A stretch of DNA of 64,000 nt from a virus: the IMG/VR virus record IMGVR_UViG_3300021364_000009, positions 32,572 to 96,571 of that record. One strand, written 5' to 3'. Of the stretch, positions 1 to 7,884 are shown piece after piece; positions within the stretch are counted from its first letter, which is position 1, and every line of letters starts with the position of its first letter. The position numbers were made by a program, and so were the translations under genes. Under the pieces are notes generated by a model, which did no database searches, was not told the DNA's origin, and was given only the letters and a program-made list of their open reading frames with translations.

Positions 1-65
1 ATTCCAACTCCTTTAGTATGTTTATGACGCTCTTATTTTGTTATATGGTCTACAGGAGAAAACTA

Positions 66-413
66 ATGTCTAATTTTTGGATAAACAAAGAAGGTGTCAA
101 CACTCTGAAGGGGACACACACTAATCCTCTAAATAAGATATATCTTCCAGACTATCTTATTGCAGAATTTCTAGTCCAACACCCACATAGTCGAAAAGAC
201 TTTTTAAGTTTGTTTGATACTATGCTTCCAGAGGAGCAGTTTCGGCTCCAAGAAATACTCGATTCTTATCCCGGACTCTTCAAAGATCGAGAACACGACC
301 AAGAAATAGAAGACAACTTTCAGTCGAGAGCAAATAAGTCAAGAGTCAACACGATTTCAAAGATCAAACCAAAACAAGAGAAGGTTAAGAAAACTTTGAG
401 GGTAAATAGATAG
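66..413 (+). CDS. Hypothetical protein, basic C-terminus
   Basis: This 115-residue protein matches no family I recognise. The ATG at 66 was chosen because AGGAG lies about 8 bases before it; the in-frame ATG at 18 has no comparable ribosome-binding site. The first two thirds look globular, with a helical stretch around residues 30-65 (LIAEFLVQHPHSRKDFLSLF). The last 30 residues are very rich in Lys and Arg and probably disordered or nucleic-acid binding. It is the first complete gene of a short plus-strand series followed by a membrane protein, a GNAT-like protein and a topoisomerase. No function is proposed. Confidence 0.6.
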   Translation: MSNFWINKEGVNTLKGTHTNPLNKIYLPDYLIAEFLVQHPHSRKDFLSLFDTMLPEEQFRLQEILDSYPGLFKDREHDQEIEDNFQSRANKSRVNTISKIKPKQEKVKKTLRVNR

Positions 414-461
414 TTTATTTATGTGTTCGAGTTTTAAATCCTCAAATCTAGGAGCACTCTC

Positions 462-827
462 ATGAGCAATGAAAAACCTCAAGACCCAACACAGTTTGAT
501 AAACTACCTCTCAAGAGCAAGAAGTTTTTAGCGTACTTGCTCGCAGACCTTGGGTGGAAATTCCTTATGTTTTATGTGATCTGGGAATATCAGACTAAGA
601 TTGAGCATTATGCTTTCATGGTGCTTGTAACCATGATCGTTACGAGTGGCTTCATTCAGATTGGCTACATCTTAGGTCAAGCGGCACTCGACAAGTACAC
701 TCACGTTGCCGTTTCAGCTTTAGATAAAGATAAAAGCCCTAGTTCCCCAACCCCTTCTCCATCTCAGAAAAAGCAGAAGCCTTTAGGCGAATTAGAAGAC
801 GGTGAAGACTTTGACGGGACGCTATAA
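462..827 (+). CDS. Small membrane protein with two predicted transmembrane segments
   Basis: The protein has 121 residues. Two hydrophobic stretches, about residues 24-43 and 49-71, should cross the membrane as a hairpin. A Pro/Ser-rich linker (SPSSPTPSPS) and an acidic tail (ELEDGEDFDG) follow. The start at 462 is set by AGGAG at 450-454. The size and topology would fit a class II holin or another phage inner-membrane protein, but no endolysin is adjacent, so a holin call is only a possibility. The stop is two bases before the next start, so translation is probably coupled to the downstream GNAT-like gene. Confidence 0.6.
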   Translation: MSNEKPQDPTQFDKLPLKSKKFLAYLLADLGWKFLMFYVIWEYQTKIEHYAFMVLVTMIVTSGFIQIGYILGQAALDKYTHVAVSALDKDKSPSSPTPSPSQKKQKPLGELEDGEDFDGTL

Positions 828-829
828 TC

Positions 830-1342
830 ATGGGTGGTAGTTCCGCAGAGAGAGTGGCAAAGAAATACGCTTCTTCTATTAAGAATAAGAAGTTTTCTTT
901 ACCTATCTCATATGAAGAATATTATGAGAGAAGTAGCTTTGGTAGGCACTTATCTCTTCAGCTTCAATATGAGGGTTCTGATGTCGGAAATATCTCGGGC
1001 ATCTTAGTTGAGACAAAAGACTTATCTTCTTATCAATGCAAGTCTGATATTCAAGCACTAGCAGAGAGCCACTCAACTACCTCTACAATCAGAGGTGATG
1101 TTCGGATTCTTACTCTAAATGAGTCTGACTTGTCCGAGAGCTTTCGTGGTGTAGGTCTTGGGCTTCAAATGTACACTGAGTTTCTTCGTATTTTTTGGGA
1201 TAAGGTGAAGAAGCCTTTTATTTTTATTCCTGATGCTTGTGAAGTGGGGCGTACATCACAAGATGCTAGAAGAGTTTGGAACTCACTTGCGAGAAATAAA
1301 CCTTCTTCTAATCTTTGTATCGCAATATTAGAGAGACCTTAA
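830..1342 (+). CDS. GNAT-like N-acetyltransferase paralogue A
   Basis: The 170-residue protein carries a motif-A-like acetyl-CoA pyrophosphate loop, FRGVGLGLQMY, around residues 105-115, after a beta-strand-like segment (DVRILTLNESDL). This is the Q/R-x-x-G-x-G/A pattern of GNAT acetyltransferases. The C-terminal signature TSQDARRVWNSLAR is also present, slightly altered, in the protein at 5755-6309, so the two are paralogues. The substrate is unknown; a phage GNAT could act on a host protein or on small molecules. It starts two bases after the preceding stop and is followed 12 bases later by the topoisomerase gene. The acetyltransferase call rests on the loop motif and the paralogue, and remains moderate. 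Confidence 0.55.
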   Translation: MGGSSAERVAKKYASSIKNKKFSLPISYEEYYERSSFGRHLSLQLQYEGSDVGNISGILVETKDLSSYQCKSDIQALAESHSTTSTIRGDVRILTLNESDLSESFRGVGLGLQMYTEFLRIFWDKVKKPFIFIPDACEVGRTSQDARRVWNSLARNKPSSNLCIAILERP

Positions 1343-1354
1343 GGAGAAATAGTC

Positions 1355-2710
1355 ATGCCAAAATATGTGTTAAATGCAGTACAGCAAAAAGAACAAGCGA
1401 GGCATGTTTCTCAGGCACTACGCTCTTACACTAGATTAGCTAGAGAAGTTAAGAGTATAGCGACAACAGCTAAAGCAGATCGAAGTCCTGCAAGGAAATT
1501 TGTTCAGTTAGCTAAAGCAAGCTCTCAAGTGTCGTCATTTTTAAATGCTTTTGTGGGTCAGCCTACGGACTATAGTGTCGCATATAGTTTTCGAGAGAAG
1601 TGTATCTACGCCTTGAGAGATCATCTCTTAGGTGCAAAGACGGCGACAGAGGCGAAAGAAATAATAAAAAACAACGTAGAGAAAGCATACATTCAGATTA
1701 CTATTTCTAATGCACAGCAAAATCTACGGAGTCTGTTGCCTCCTGAAATCAAAGCGTTCTTGCCAGATAACATTGTGATCGAGACAGATGACGATGGCTC
1801 TATCCGTAACATGACGGATATTTTTGGTAATGAAAGAGATACGCTTCAGAATAAAGTGAACCTTGTTCGCAAGATTGTAGAGAAGTACAACACTATCGTG
1901 CAACAGGTTAAAAAAGACTTGAAGAGTTCAAACGAGAGAACAAAGTTCAAGGCTATTGTCACTTCTATTCTTATGGAAACAGGAATCCGTCCCGGACGTG
2001 AAGGTAACGCATCTAGTGTTGCAGGAGTTCAGGTAGAGACTTTTGGTGCAGTTACCCTCGCACCCGAACACATTACGTTTGTTAAGTCGAACTTTGCCGA
2101 ACTTCAGTTTATCGGAAAAAAAGGCACTTTAAATGTAGCTTCCCTAAGAGACAGTGTAGTGATTAAAGAACTGAAGTCCTACGCAAAGAAAGCACTGAAG
2201 GGTAAACTTAACCGAGTATTTGTAGATAGGAATGGTATCCCTTTATCTCATGTTGAGATAAACTACTATTTCCAAGAGTATTTTGGAGAGATCAGACCTT
2301 CAGACTTGAGGAAATACAAAGCTACTGAGCAGATGTTTGAAGCCTTGAAAGAGGAACAAAAGTCTTTGCAGGCCAAAATACTAGAGTTTGTGGAAGATGA
2401 GGTAGAAGACCTTAAACCTAGAGTTGTCCAAGAAATAGTAAACACGCTAAATGTGGCTACAGAAAGAGCAAGAAGTTCTTTGAGCCATCTTTCCGGCTCA
2501 GACACTATTAGTTATTATGTCAATCCTGATGTAGTCTTAACTTTTCTCTCTCAAGGTTTTGTGGAAGAAGACTTGAAAAGTGCAATCATAAGAAACCAAC
2601 GTGTGCTTTCTTTTGACGTTGATGTTTTTGTTGATCACGCCATGTCTAAGAGAGGCTCATCGAACGAGTCTTTGCTTTCTATTTATACAGACCTCTCAAA
2701 AATGTTTTAA
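1355..2710 (+). CDS. Type IB DNA topoisomerase (viral/bacterial type)
   Basis: The 451-residue protein shows the topoisomerase IB catalytic set in order. Arg212 lies in GIRPGREG. Lys255/256 lies in FIGKKGTL, preceded by the family-typical FGAVTLAPEHI. Arg319 lies in PSDLRKYKATEQM. His378 (LSH) is followed nine residues later by Tyr387 (ISYYVNP), the same His-Tyr spacing as in vaccinia topoisomerase. The enzyme would relax supercoils through a 3'-phosphotyrosyl intermediate, probably during phage replication or transcription. The N-terminal 150 residues are helical and the C-terminal tail extends about 60 residues past the tyrosine. The start is supported by AAGGAG about 9 bases upstream. Tyrosine recombinases share the fold, but the TL-x-x-x-H motif and the GKKG lysine fit topoisomerase better. 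Confidence 0.85.
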   Translation: MPKYVLNAVQQKEQARHVSQALRSYTRLAREVKSIATTAKADRSPARKFVQLAKASSQVSSFLNAFVGQPTDYSVAYSFREKCIYALRDHLLGAKTATEAKEIIKNNVEKAYIQITISNAQQNLRSLLPPEIKAFLPDNIVIETDDDGSIRNMTDIFGNERDTLQNKVNLVRKIVEKYNTIVQQVKKDLKSSNERTKFKAIVTSILMETGIRPGREGNASSVAGVQVETFGAVTLAPEHITFVKSNFAELQFIGKKGTLNVASLRDSVVIKELKSYAKKALKGKLNRVFVDRNGIPLSHVEINYYFQEYFGEIRPSDLRKYKATEQMFEALKEEQKSLQAKILEFVEDEVEDLKPRVVQEIVNTLNVATERARSSLSHLSGSDTISYYVNPDVVLTFLSQGFVEEDLKSAIIRNQRVLSFDVDVFVDHAMSKRGSSNESLLSIYTDLSKMF

Positions 2711-2756
2711 TGGTCGGTATTCTCCTTTATAGTGAAACACAACAAGGAGGTGTGCT

Positions 2757-2945
2757 TTGAGAGTTTCTTTTTTTTACTTGGTCTTAATTCTTACTTTTAT
2801 TTTTGCTTTGTCTTCTGAAGCTGTTTCTTTCGTCTCTGTGGGAGACGTACCTTCCGTAGAAGGCGAAGAAGGTGGGAATATGTTGGACTCAGATGTTCCG
2901 CAGAAATACGACGAAGAAGAATTTGAAGAAGACTATGGGTGCTAA
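2757..2945 (+). CDS. Small secreted or membrane-anchored acidic protein
   Basis: This 62-residue protein begins with a TTG codon. AAGGAGG six bases upstream gives the strongest ribosome-binding site nearby. Residues 2-22 are hydrophobic (FFYLVLILTFIFALSS) and end in a signal-peptidase-like ALSSEA. The rest is very acidic and ends in Cys. It could be exported or anchored in the inner membrane. CTCCTT at 2722-2727 can pair with AAGGAG at 2744-2749 across a 16-base loop, which may weakly mask the ribosome-binding site. Its function is unknown. Confidence 0.55.
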   Translation: MRVSFFYLVLILTFIFALSSEAVSFVSVGDVPSVEGEEGGNMLDSDVPQKYDEEEFEEDYGC

Positions 2946-2947
2946 AA

Positions 2948-3553
2948 ATGAAAGATAAGAATGATTTTGGTGGGGGAAATAAGAACTCTCTTTACATCCC
3001 AATGTCGGAGATTGAGCAAGAATTCCTACAACGTCTTGTAGAGTCCAAAAGTTTCAGATTGATCATACATGAGTGGGGCTATGTAGATGAGCCAAGAGTG
3101 ACGTTTGGAGATAAAAACCTCCATGTGTTCTTTAAGCTCACTTTCGATAAGCCTGAGACACCAATGCCTGTTCATTATTTCGATTTGGAGCTTCAAACAA
3201 GATCGGGGATTACTCTATCGAAGCAAAGAATGAGCACTGAGTACGGAGGACAGCCAATCTTAGTGGCACAAGGCTTATCTCTCGATATGGTTTGGGACAT
3301 TGCTATTAAGCATATTGACCCTAAACTCTTAAAGTCTTTAATGCCTAGTGTTACAGGGCTTACTTCACGTCTTCAAGACCGTGACAACCATGAGTTTACG
3401 GTCTTTGGGAACATGAGGCTGAACCGAGACCTTAAAGATAAAGCTCTTGCTCTGCATAAGGCAGAGATTAAGCTCAAAGAAACAGAGAAGATTATCCGAG
3501 AAGAAGCGAGGAAAAACCCTCGAAACATGTTTGAAGATTATCCGAAAAAGTGA
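2948..3553 (+). CDS. Hypothetical protein with C-terminal helix
   Basis: The 201-residue protein matches no family I recognise. The middle looks like a beta-rich fold (residues 40-110, with LIIHEWGYVDEP and HVFFKLTFDKPE). The last 40 residues form a charged helix (KAEIKLKETEKIIREEARK) that may be a coiled coil. The ATG at 2948 follows the stop of the preceding gene by two bases; an in-frame GTG at 2939 overlapping that gene is an alternative start. No strong ribosome-binding site is visible, so translation is probably coupled. Its 3' end overlaps the convergent gene at 3538-3807 by 16 bases. Confidence 0.6.
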   Translation: MKDKNDFGGGNKNSLYIPMSEIEQEFLQRLVESKSFRLIIHEWGYVDEPRVTFGDKNLHVFFKLTFDKPETPMPVHYFDLELQTRSGITLSKQRMSTEYGGQPILVAQGLSLDMVWDIAIKHIDPKLLKSLMPSVTGLTSRLQDRDNHEFTVFGNMRLNRDLKDKALALHKAEIKLKETEKIIREEARKNPRNMFEDYPKK

Positions 3554-3807
3554 TTCTTTTCTCGCTCTATTTTGTCTCTTATCACTCCCATAAGAGAATA
3601 GACTGCTTCAGACTTTCGCTTGTTTAAATAGAACTCAGGTATCCACCATCTGTCAAATCTGCGATTGCCTTCATGCAGTAACGTGGCGAGTGCATTTCTG
3701 TATTTCTCTTTTTCATTGTCGTCTTCAACATGGTCGATCATCTTTTTTGTAGTATGCAAGATGACGATAAAACGTGTTTTGTATTTGTGGTTAAAGAAGT
3801 CGAGCAT
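3538..3807 (-). CDS. Hypothetical protein downstream of ClpP-like protease
   Basis: This 89-residue basic protein starts at the ATG at 3807, two bases after the ClpP-like stop codon (TAAGAATG arrangement). The longer reading frame back to 3879 would overlap clpP and was not chosen. Visible features are aromatic stretches (RRFDRWWIPEFYLNKRK) and a charged helix (HVEDDNEKEKYRNALATLL). No family was recognised. Position and coupling suggest co-expression with the protease. It overlaps the convergent gene ending at 3553. Confidence 0.5.
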   Translation of the reverse strand: MLDFFNHKYKTRFIVILHTTKKMIDHVEDDNEKEKYRNALATLLHEGNRRFDRWWIPEFYLNKRKSEAVYSLMGVIRDKIEREKNHFFG

Positions 3808-3809
3808 TC

Positions 3810-4445
3810 TTAATTTCTCTCGTAATGTATGATCTCGTCTACGACACCATGCTGTAGACATTGTTCTGCATTTAGCCAAAGGTCTCTTTTTAAGAGTTTC
3901 TTTAGCTCTTTTTTCTTCATTTTAGTGTGCTTCAAATAAATGGACTCTATCATCTCCATAAGAGAGTCCATACTTTCTTTTTCGTCTTTTAAGTTTTCGT
4001 AAGTCCCCCAAACTCCAGTTGAAACTTGGTGCATAAGGAAGAAGGAGTGCTCAGTGATATATCTTTTAGCCCCTACTACAGAGAGCATTGTCCCAGCGGA
4101 AGCGACACTGCCTTCTACATATGTGATGACAGGAACTTGGCTATTCAGAATGTGGCTTGCACCTGCAAGACCCGCAAAAGCGTCTCCACCATAAGAGTTG
4201 ATATGGAGGTGGATTGGAGGGGCTGTACTCAAACCTAAGTTTTGAGATACTTGGATAATCTGATCGTTTAGGTTTTGGATAGCAATCCCTAGAAGCATAA
4301 CAGACTTGGGGTTTACAGACTCGTAGAAATAAATATGGTTCTCTACGGTAGTGACTGCCCCTTGAGGGCTATGGCTATCGTCCATATAAACGCTCTCTGT
4401 GTTGCTGTTTCTTACGACTCTTCGATTAAAGGGTGTATTGATCAT
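3810..4445 (-). CDS. clpP: ClpP-like serine protease (peptidase S14)
   Basis: The 211-residue protein has the ClpP fold signature and an intact catalytic triad. The oxyanion/strand motif is INSYGGDAFAGLA. Ser116 is in GSVASAGTML, His139 in FLMHQVSTGVWG and Asp188 in KRDLWLNAEQCL, followed by HGVVDEI as in host ClpP. ATG 4445 was chosen because it forms an ATGA overlap with the upstream stop and has GAGAG before it. Phage ClpP-like proteins can act as head-maturation proteases, but those sit beside portal or capsid genes, which are absent here. The alternative is a homologue that works with a host Clp/Lon-type ATPase. About 35 residues precede the core, so there may be a propeptide. Confidence 0.85.
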   Translation of the reverse strand: MINTPFNRRVVRNSNTESVYMDDSHSPQGAVTTVENHIYFYESVNPKSVMLLGIAIQNLNDQIIQVSQNLGLSTAPPIHLHINSYGGDAFAGLAGASHILNSQVPVITYVEGSVASAGTMLSVVGAKRYITEHSFFLMHQVSTGVWGTYENLKDEKESMDSLMEMIESIYLKHTKMKKKELKKLLKRDLWLNAEQCLQHGVVDEIIHYERN

Positions 4446-4828
4446 ATCACTCTCACAATGTGGTAATTGTCTCTCCAAGCAGAGATCAGTATATGGTTTA
4501 AATTAGATTCTTCCATAGAAAAACAATCAGGCATTTTCTTATGTTCGATCTGGCAGTATTTCTTGTGATAGGAGGCACAGCTTTTATAGCTAGAGCAAGT
4601 TTTATTTACAGGTGCTTTTTTTAAACATCCTTGCGGTTCTCTGACTTCTCGCATTAGAGGTGTCGCATCTCCATGTAAAGCACGATCCAATATATCTTCA
4701 GAAATACTTGGTATGAGGCTTTCCCACTCAGTCCCCTTGAGTTCAGCGTATTCGCCCCAAGAGTCTCCATCTACAGGCATTATTCTGGCTATTTTAGGGT
4801 TCTGCCAGATTTTGCTTTGGATAGACAT
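4442..4828 (-). CDS. Hypothetical Cys-rich protein
   Basis: The 128-residue protein is unrecognised. Residues about 75-110 hold six cysteines and several histidines (CSSYKSCASYHKKYCQIEHK), which suggests a metal-binding site. The ATG at 4828 is used here. An in-frame TTG at 4858 would overlap the preceding stop codon and is also possible, because neither start has a clear ribosome-binding site. Its stop overlaps the clpP start (ATGA), so the two are translationally coupled. The N-terminal half has a repeated tryptophan and acidic pattern (DSWGEYAELKGTEWESL) of unknown meaning. Confidence 0.5.
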   Translation of the reverse strand: MSIQSKIWQNPKIARIMPVDGDSWGEYAELKGTEWESLIPSISEDILDRALHGDATPLMREVREPQGCLKKAPVNKTCSSYKSCASYHKKYCQIEHKKMPDCFSMEESNLNHILISAWRDNYHIVRVI

Positions 4829-4854
4829 AAAGACTATCCCGTTTCTTTTATAGA

Positions 4855-5172
4855 TCAATGGTACACCCCTCTAGTGTTCTTTATTTCTTTGAGCACAATG
4901 TCTATTATCTCATCTGTCATAACTTCTTCTGAGCTGAAGAATTCTACTATTTCTTCAGAAGGAGAGCCGACTAAAGCTACCATTTCTTTAGTACCATCTT
5001 CGTCAGAGTGTACGACCACTTTTAAGTGTGGAAAGTAAAAATTCACACCCAACTTTGTCCCTATATTAATCCAAATGCTTATAAGCTCTTCTGGACTTTT
5101 AGCTTCCTCCATTAGAGTCTGCATAGTGCTATCGAATATGGCTTTTAGCTCTTCCTTAGAAAACAATGACAT
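4855..5172 (-). CDS. Hypothetical acidic protein
   Basis: This 105-residue protein is predicted to be mostly helical with a central beta segment (GVNFYFPHLKVVVHSDED). It is acidic, with Glu-rich stretches near residues 72-85. A clear AAGGAGAT lies about 5 bases before the ATG at 5172, so the start is secure. It is the second gene of the minus-strand set running from the primase zinc finger to the clpP downstream gene. No domain was recognised. Confidence 0.6.
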   Translation of the reverse strand: MSLFSKEELKAIFDSTMQTLMEEAKSPEELISIWINIGTKLGVNFYFPHLKVVVHSDEDGTKEMVALVGSPSEEIVEFFSSEEVMTDEIIDIVLKEIKNTRGVYH

Positions 5173-5182
5173 TGGTATCTCC

Positions 5183-5695
5183 TTATGTGAGTTTGCTATA
5201 TAACTTCTGCCATTGTTCCAAAGATTGAAGTTCTAGTGAACTTATGAAGTCATATGCTTCCCACATTCTTATTGCTTGAGATAACTCTATTTCTCTATTG
5301 TCGGTTTTGTTTTTCAACAGCGTATATACTCGCTTGGAGAGCACTTCTATTTCGGAAGGGTTTGTGTTTTTTTCAGAGTACACGTCCTTCTTTTTTTTGA
5401 AGACCCACTCACTAAGTCCGTATTTCTTCTCCAAAACGGAGCAAGAGTCATTGAAAGAGAGTCCTTCTTTTTCCACTACGGTAGAAATAGCATCTCTGCT
5501 TTTTCCACATGCAAAGCAAAACCAACTATTCGTTTGAGGATAGACTCTAGCTGAGGGTGCATTATCTGAACCGTCACCATGCAAGTCACATCGGAATTGT
5601 TGTTCTCCACCGTCTACATGGACATCGTAGCCGTACTCTTGTAGTACGGCTTCTATGTTTATTTGCTCTTTGATTCTTAAAGCACGTTTGTTCAA
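5183..5695 (-). CDS. CHC2-type primase zinc-finger protein lacking a Toprim domain
   Basis: The 170-residue protein has the CHC2 zinc ribbon of DnaG/T7-type primases. Cys36 and His39 lie in FRCDLHGDG, with Cys60 and Cys63 in SWFCFACGKSRDAI, followed by the typical IS-V-x-KEGLSF extension. Helical residues (100-170) follow, but no Toprim catalytic domain, so it is a primase fragment used as a separate subunit or a DNA-binding relic. In primases this ribbon recognises the priming site on single-stranded DNA. The start is a TTG with AAAGGAGG six bases upstream. It is transcribed away from the GNAT-like gene at 5755. A catalytic primase partner would be expected elsewhere in the genome. Confidence 0.8.
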   Translation of the reverse strand: MNKRALRIKEQINIEAVLQEYGYDVHVDGGEQQFRCDLHGDGSDNAPSARVYPQTNSWFCFACGKSRDAISTVVEKEGLSFNDSCSVLEKKYGLSEWVFKKKKDVYSEKNTNPSEIEVLSKRVYTLLKNKTDNREIELSQAIRMWEAYDFISSLELQSLEQWQKLYSKLT

Positions 5696-5754
5696 CTTGT
5701 ACCTCCTTTATATCTTCTTTATATGTTTTGATTATTAAAGTTAAAGGAGAAGCT

Positions 5755-6309
5755 ATGAGAAAGAAAATTGCGAACGATCTGCTTAAGCCCTTAGAGACAT
5801 ATGGCAAGTATGAAGGTGTTTTAGAGTATGACACATACACTCTTGGCGATGACTTGGGTGTCACCTTCTATGGTAATGGAGAACAGATCGGATATATTCG
5901 AGGACAGAAGCTTGACTATAAGAACTTCCAATCTTTGCAGAAAGTTAGAGATTGTTATCCCGATGTTGTGAACTTAGCAGAGATGGGTGGTAGTGATGTG
6001 TGTGACAGGAAAAAAGGAGTCTCCTGTCTTTTACCTAGAGTTTTCATGATTACAGACTCAGATTTAGATACGAACGACAATCAAGGAACCTCGCTAAGAG
6101 GCACAGGCATTGGTCGGATGATGTATGAAGCTATCTTCACAGAGTTTTATGAAGACCAAAAAAATAAGGATTTCATAGCTGTACCTATGAAATGTATTTT
6201 TGGTCGAAGCAGTACTTCTTCAGATGCTCAGAGAGTGTGGAACTCTCTTGCTAGGACATTAGAGTCTTCTAATGATCTTGTTCTTGTAGACAGACCTTTG
6301 ATCTTTTAG
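5755..6309 (+). CDS. GNAT-like N-acetyltransferase paralogue B
   Basis: The 184-residue paralogue of the protein at 830-1342 shares the acetyl-CoA loop (LRGTGIGRMMYEAI) and the C-terminal TSSDAQRVWNSLAR signature. Around residue 85 it carries an insert with two Cys (CDRKKGVSC) absent from the other copy. ATG 5755 was chosen because AAAGGAGA lies about 6 bases before it. The gene is alone on the plus strand between two minus-strand blocks, with a 59-base divergent region upstream. Its last codons overlap those of the convergent GIY-YIG gene. Acetyl transfer is inferred from the fold signature; the substrate is unknown. Confidence 0.55.
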   Translation: MRKKIANDLLKPLETYGKYEGVLEYDTYTLGDDLGVTFYGNGEQIGYIRGQKLDYKNFQSLQKVRDCYPDVVNLAEMGGSDVCDRKKGVSCLLPRVFMITDSDLDTNDNQGTSLRGTGIGRMMYEAIFTEFYEDQKNKDFIAVPMKCIFGRSSTSSDAQRVWNSLARTLESSNDLVLVDRPLIF

Positions 6310-6650
6310 TTTTTTTCCCACCAATCGTCAAAACCCCCAAATGGGATGAGGTCATATATTTCTACAGGAATACTACCCACACAGTCATAACTGAACCATT
6401 CTCCTGAACCTCTCCACTCTTTGAGTTCTTCGTGGAGTTCTTTCTCTCTCCACCCCAAACCCTCTAAAGATGCAACTATTCTCAGAGTATTGGGGTTTCC
6501 TGTCTGTAAGTTTTTGAGTCTTCTTTCAGGATGTTTAGACCTCCCTATCTTTATTTCTCCCGTGTTAGAAGATTGGATGAAATAAAGATAGTCGCCTTTC
6601 CTTTCGAGCTTCCTTGCTCTGTAGTTTTTCACTAGCTCTTCATATTTCAT
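6306..6650 (-). CDS. GIY-YIG / T5orf172 (Mug113-like) nuclease-domain protein
   Basis: The 114-residue protein consists almost entirely of a T5orf172/Mug113 domain, a branch of the GIY-YIG endonuclease superfamily. The signatures are DYLYFIQSSNTGEIKIGRS at residues 20-38, then RRLKNLQTGNP, and the distal ELHEELKEWRGSGEWF. Such small proteins may be free-standing nucleases or DNA-processing factors; the target is unknown. The ATG follows the stop of methyltransferase copy 1 by two bases (TAAGAATG), so it is probably the last gene of the methyltransferase and replication transcript. Confidence 0.8.
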   Translation of the reverse strand: MKYEELVKNYRARKLERKGDYLYFIQSSNTGEIKIGRSKHPERRLKNLQTGNPNTLRIVASLEGLGWREKELHEELKEWRGSGEWFSYDCVGSIPVEIYDLIPFGGFDDWWEKN

Positions 6651-6652
6651 TC

Positions 6653-7882
6653 TTAGACTCCAAAGAAATTCTCTTTAGCCCATTTAGGTTCAGGAGCTTC
6701 TCCTTTGCTCCAAACCCAAATAGGCTCACCATAAACAGAACCACCTACTTCTCCCATCCTATCGCCAGGTCTTTTGTTCATCCTATACCCGATAACACCT
6801 TCATACGTTGCTCCTATTGACTCCATATAACTCAACATAGGTTCACAGATAGAAGCATTTACATCGGTTCTTGAGTGTCCCTTATCTGCGATGTTGATTG
6901 CAATTCTCCCCCCTTGGACTAAGCTCTCCCAAGCTAGTTTTAAACTAGGTAGAAAAAACAGATCGAGCCATTCTTGGTTGGTTTTATATCGTTTCCAACT
7001 TTGTGTCTCTTCTTCAGAGTATTTCTCAATGTTGAAATAAGGGGGAGAGGTAAATACAAAGTCGAACTTACGATCTCCAAGATCAGCATCTTCAGCGGGA
7101 GAGCAAATAAACTCTGTTTTCTTTCCTGTGTTGCAGAATTCAGAAATAGAGTTGTAGTGTGGGTGGAGCTTTGAGTTAGGGTCAATACCTACATAGCTCT
7201 CTGCGTTGGAAGCGTGGAACCCAACGAGTCTGTCACCCCAACCTGCGGAGAAGTCGATCACATTTTTAGCGTCAAAGAAATCGTAAAGTGTTTTTGCACA
7301 TGAAGGTTTGAACTGAGACGCCATGTAGTTTCCTAATCTCAGACAATCTCTAAGTTGCTTATTTCCGACACCATTTTTCAAAGCGTCTTTCTCGGAAAGC
7401 GTCCAAAGAACTCTTAATACATATCGAGTCTTTGATTTGCATCCGTCTCTAGTCCATTCTCTCATCGGGCTTTTGTGCTCAAAATGAGCACACTTCATTC
7501 TTTCAATGTGTGTGTGCTGATCTGACACTTTTAAACCATGAGATGAAGATTGGAAGTAACACGGCTTATCTAAATATGTAGTGGGCACATCAGGGATGGT
7601 TCTTAGACAAACCCAATCTCCAATCTCTATTTCTTTGCTCTCTTGTTTCAGACTATTAAAGTCTTTGTTTAGCTTATTGTGTGTGTATTTTCTTTCGGGG
7701 AAAGGTAGGTTATTTTCTTCTATCAGACTAGAAAGATGTTCGATTATTTCCTTCTTCTCGAAGTTATGTTTTATTTCACTCCAAATATGAGGGGGGATTG
7801 AAATCTCGTCTTTTTCTATAAGACTGTAGTCTGAGAGCTTTTTTGTTGTTTCTTTTTCTGCACTTAAATCAAATAATTCCAT
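6653..7882 (-). CDS. DNA methyltransferase-like protein, copy 1 of 4 (TSPPY family)
   Basis: This 409-residue protein has an S-adenosylmethionine-binding motif I (DFSAGWGDRLVGF, about residue 215) followed by GIDPNSKLHP and the catalytic motif IV TSPPYFNIEKYS (about residue 280). TSPPY is the form typical of N4-cytosine and some N6-adenine DNA methyltransferases; amino-methylation of phage DNA is the likely reaction. Motif I comes before motif IV. The ~200-residue N-terminal part is shared by all four copies and could recognise DNA. The C-terminus ends in PIWVWSKGEAPEPKW and FFGV, repeated in every copy. It is the most divergent copy (KPGDRMGEVGGS insert). It follows copy 2 by two bases. Confidence 0.8.
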   Translation of the reverse strand: MELFDLSAEKETTKKLSDYSLIEKDEISIPPHIWSEIKHNFEKKEIIEHLSSLIEENNLPFPERKYTHNKLNKDFNSLKQESKEIEIGDWVCLRTIPDVPTTYLDKPCYFQSSSHGLKVSDQHTHIERMKCAHFEHKSPMREWTRDGCKSKTRYVLRVLWTLSEKDALKNGVGNKQLRDCLRLGNYMASQFKPSCAKTLYDFFDAKNVIDFSAGWGDRLVGFHASNAESYVGIDPNSKLHPHYNSISEFCNTGKKTEFICSPAEDADLGDRKFDFVFTSPPYFNIEKYSEEETQSWKRYKTNQEWLDLFFLPSLKLAWESLVQGGRIAINIADKGHSRTDVNASICEPMLSYMESIGATYEGVIGYRMNKRPGDRMGEVGGSVYGEPIWVWSKGEAPEPKWAKENFFGV

Positions 7883-7884
7883 TT

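Noticed and set aside
462-827. Holin
   Set aside because: Two transmembrane segments alone do not define a holin, and no endolysin or spanin gene is adjacent.
1355-2710. Reading the topoisomerase as a tyrosine integrase (prophage signal)
   Set aside because: The FGAVTLAPEHI block, GKKG lysine and nine-residue His-Tyr spacing fit topoisomerase IB better. No attachment site or excisionase is nearby.
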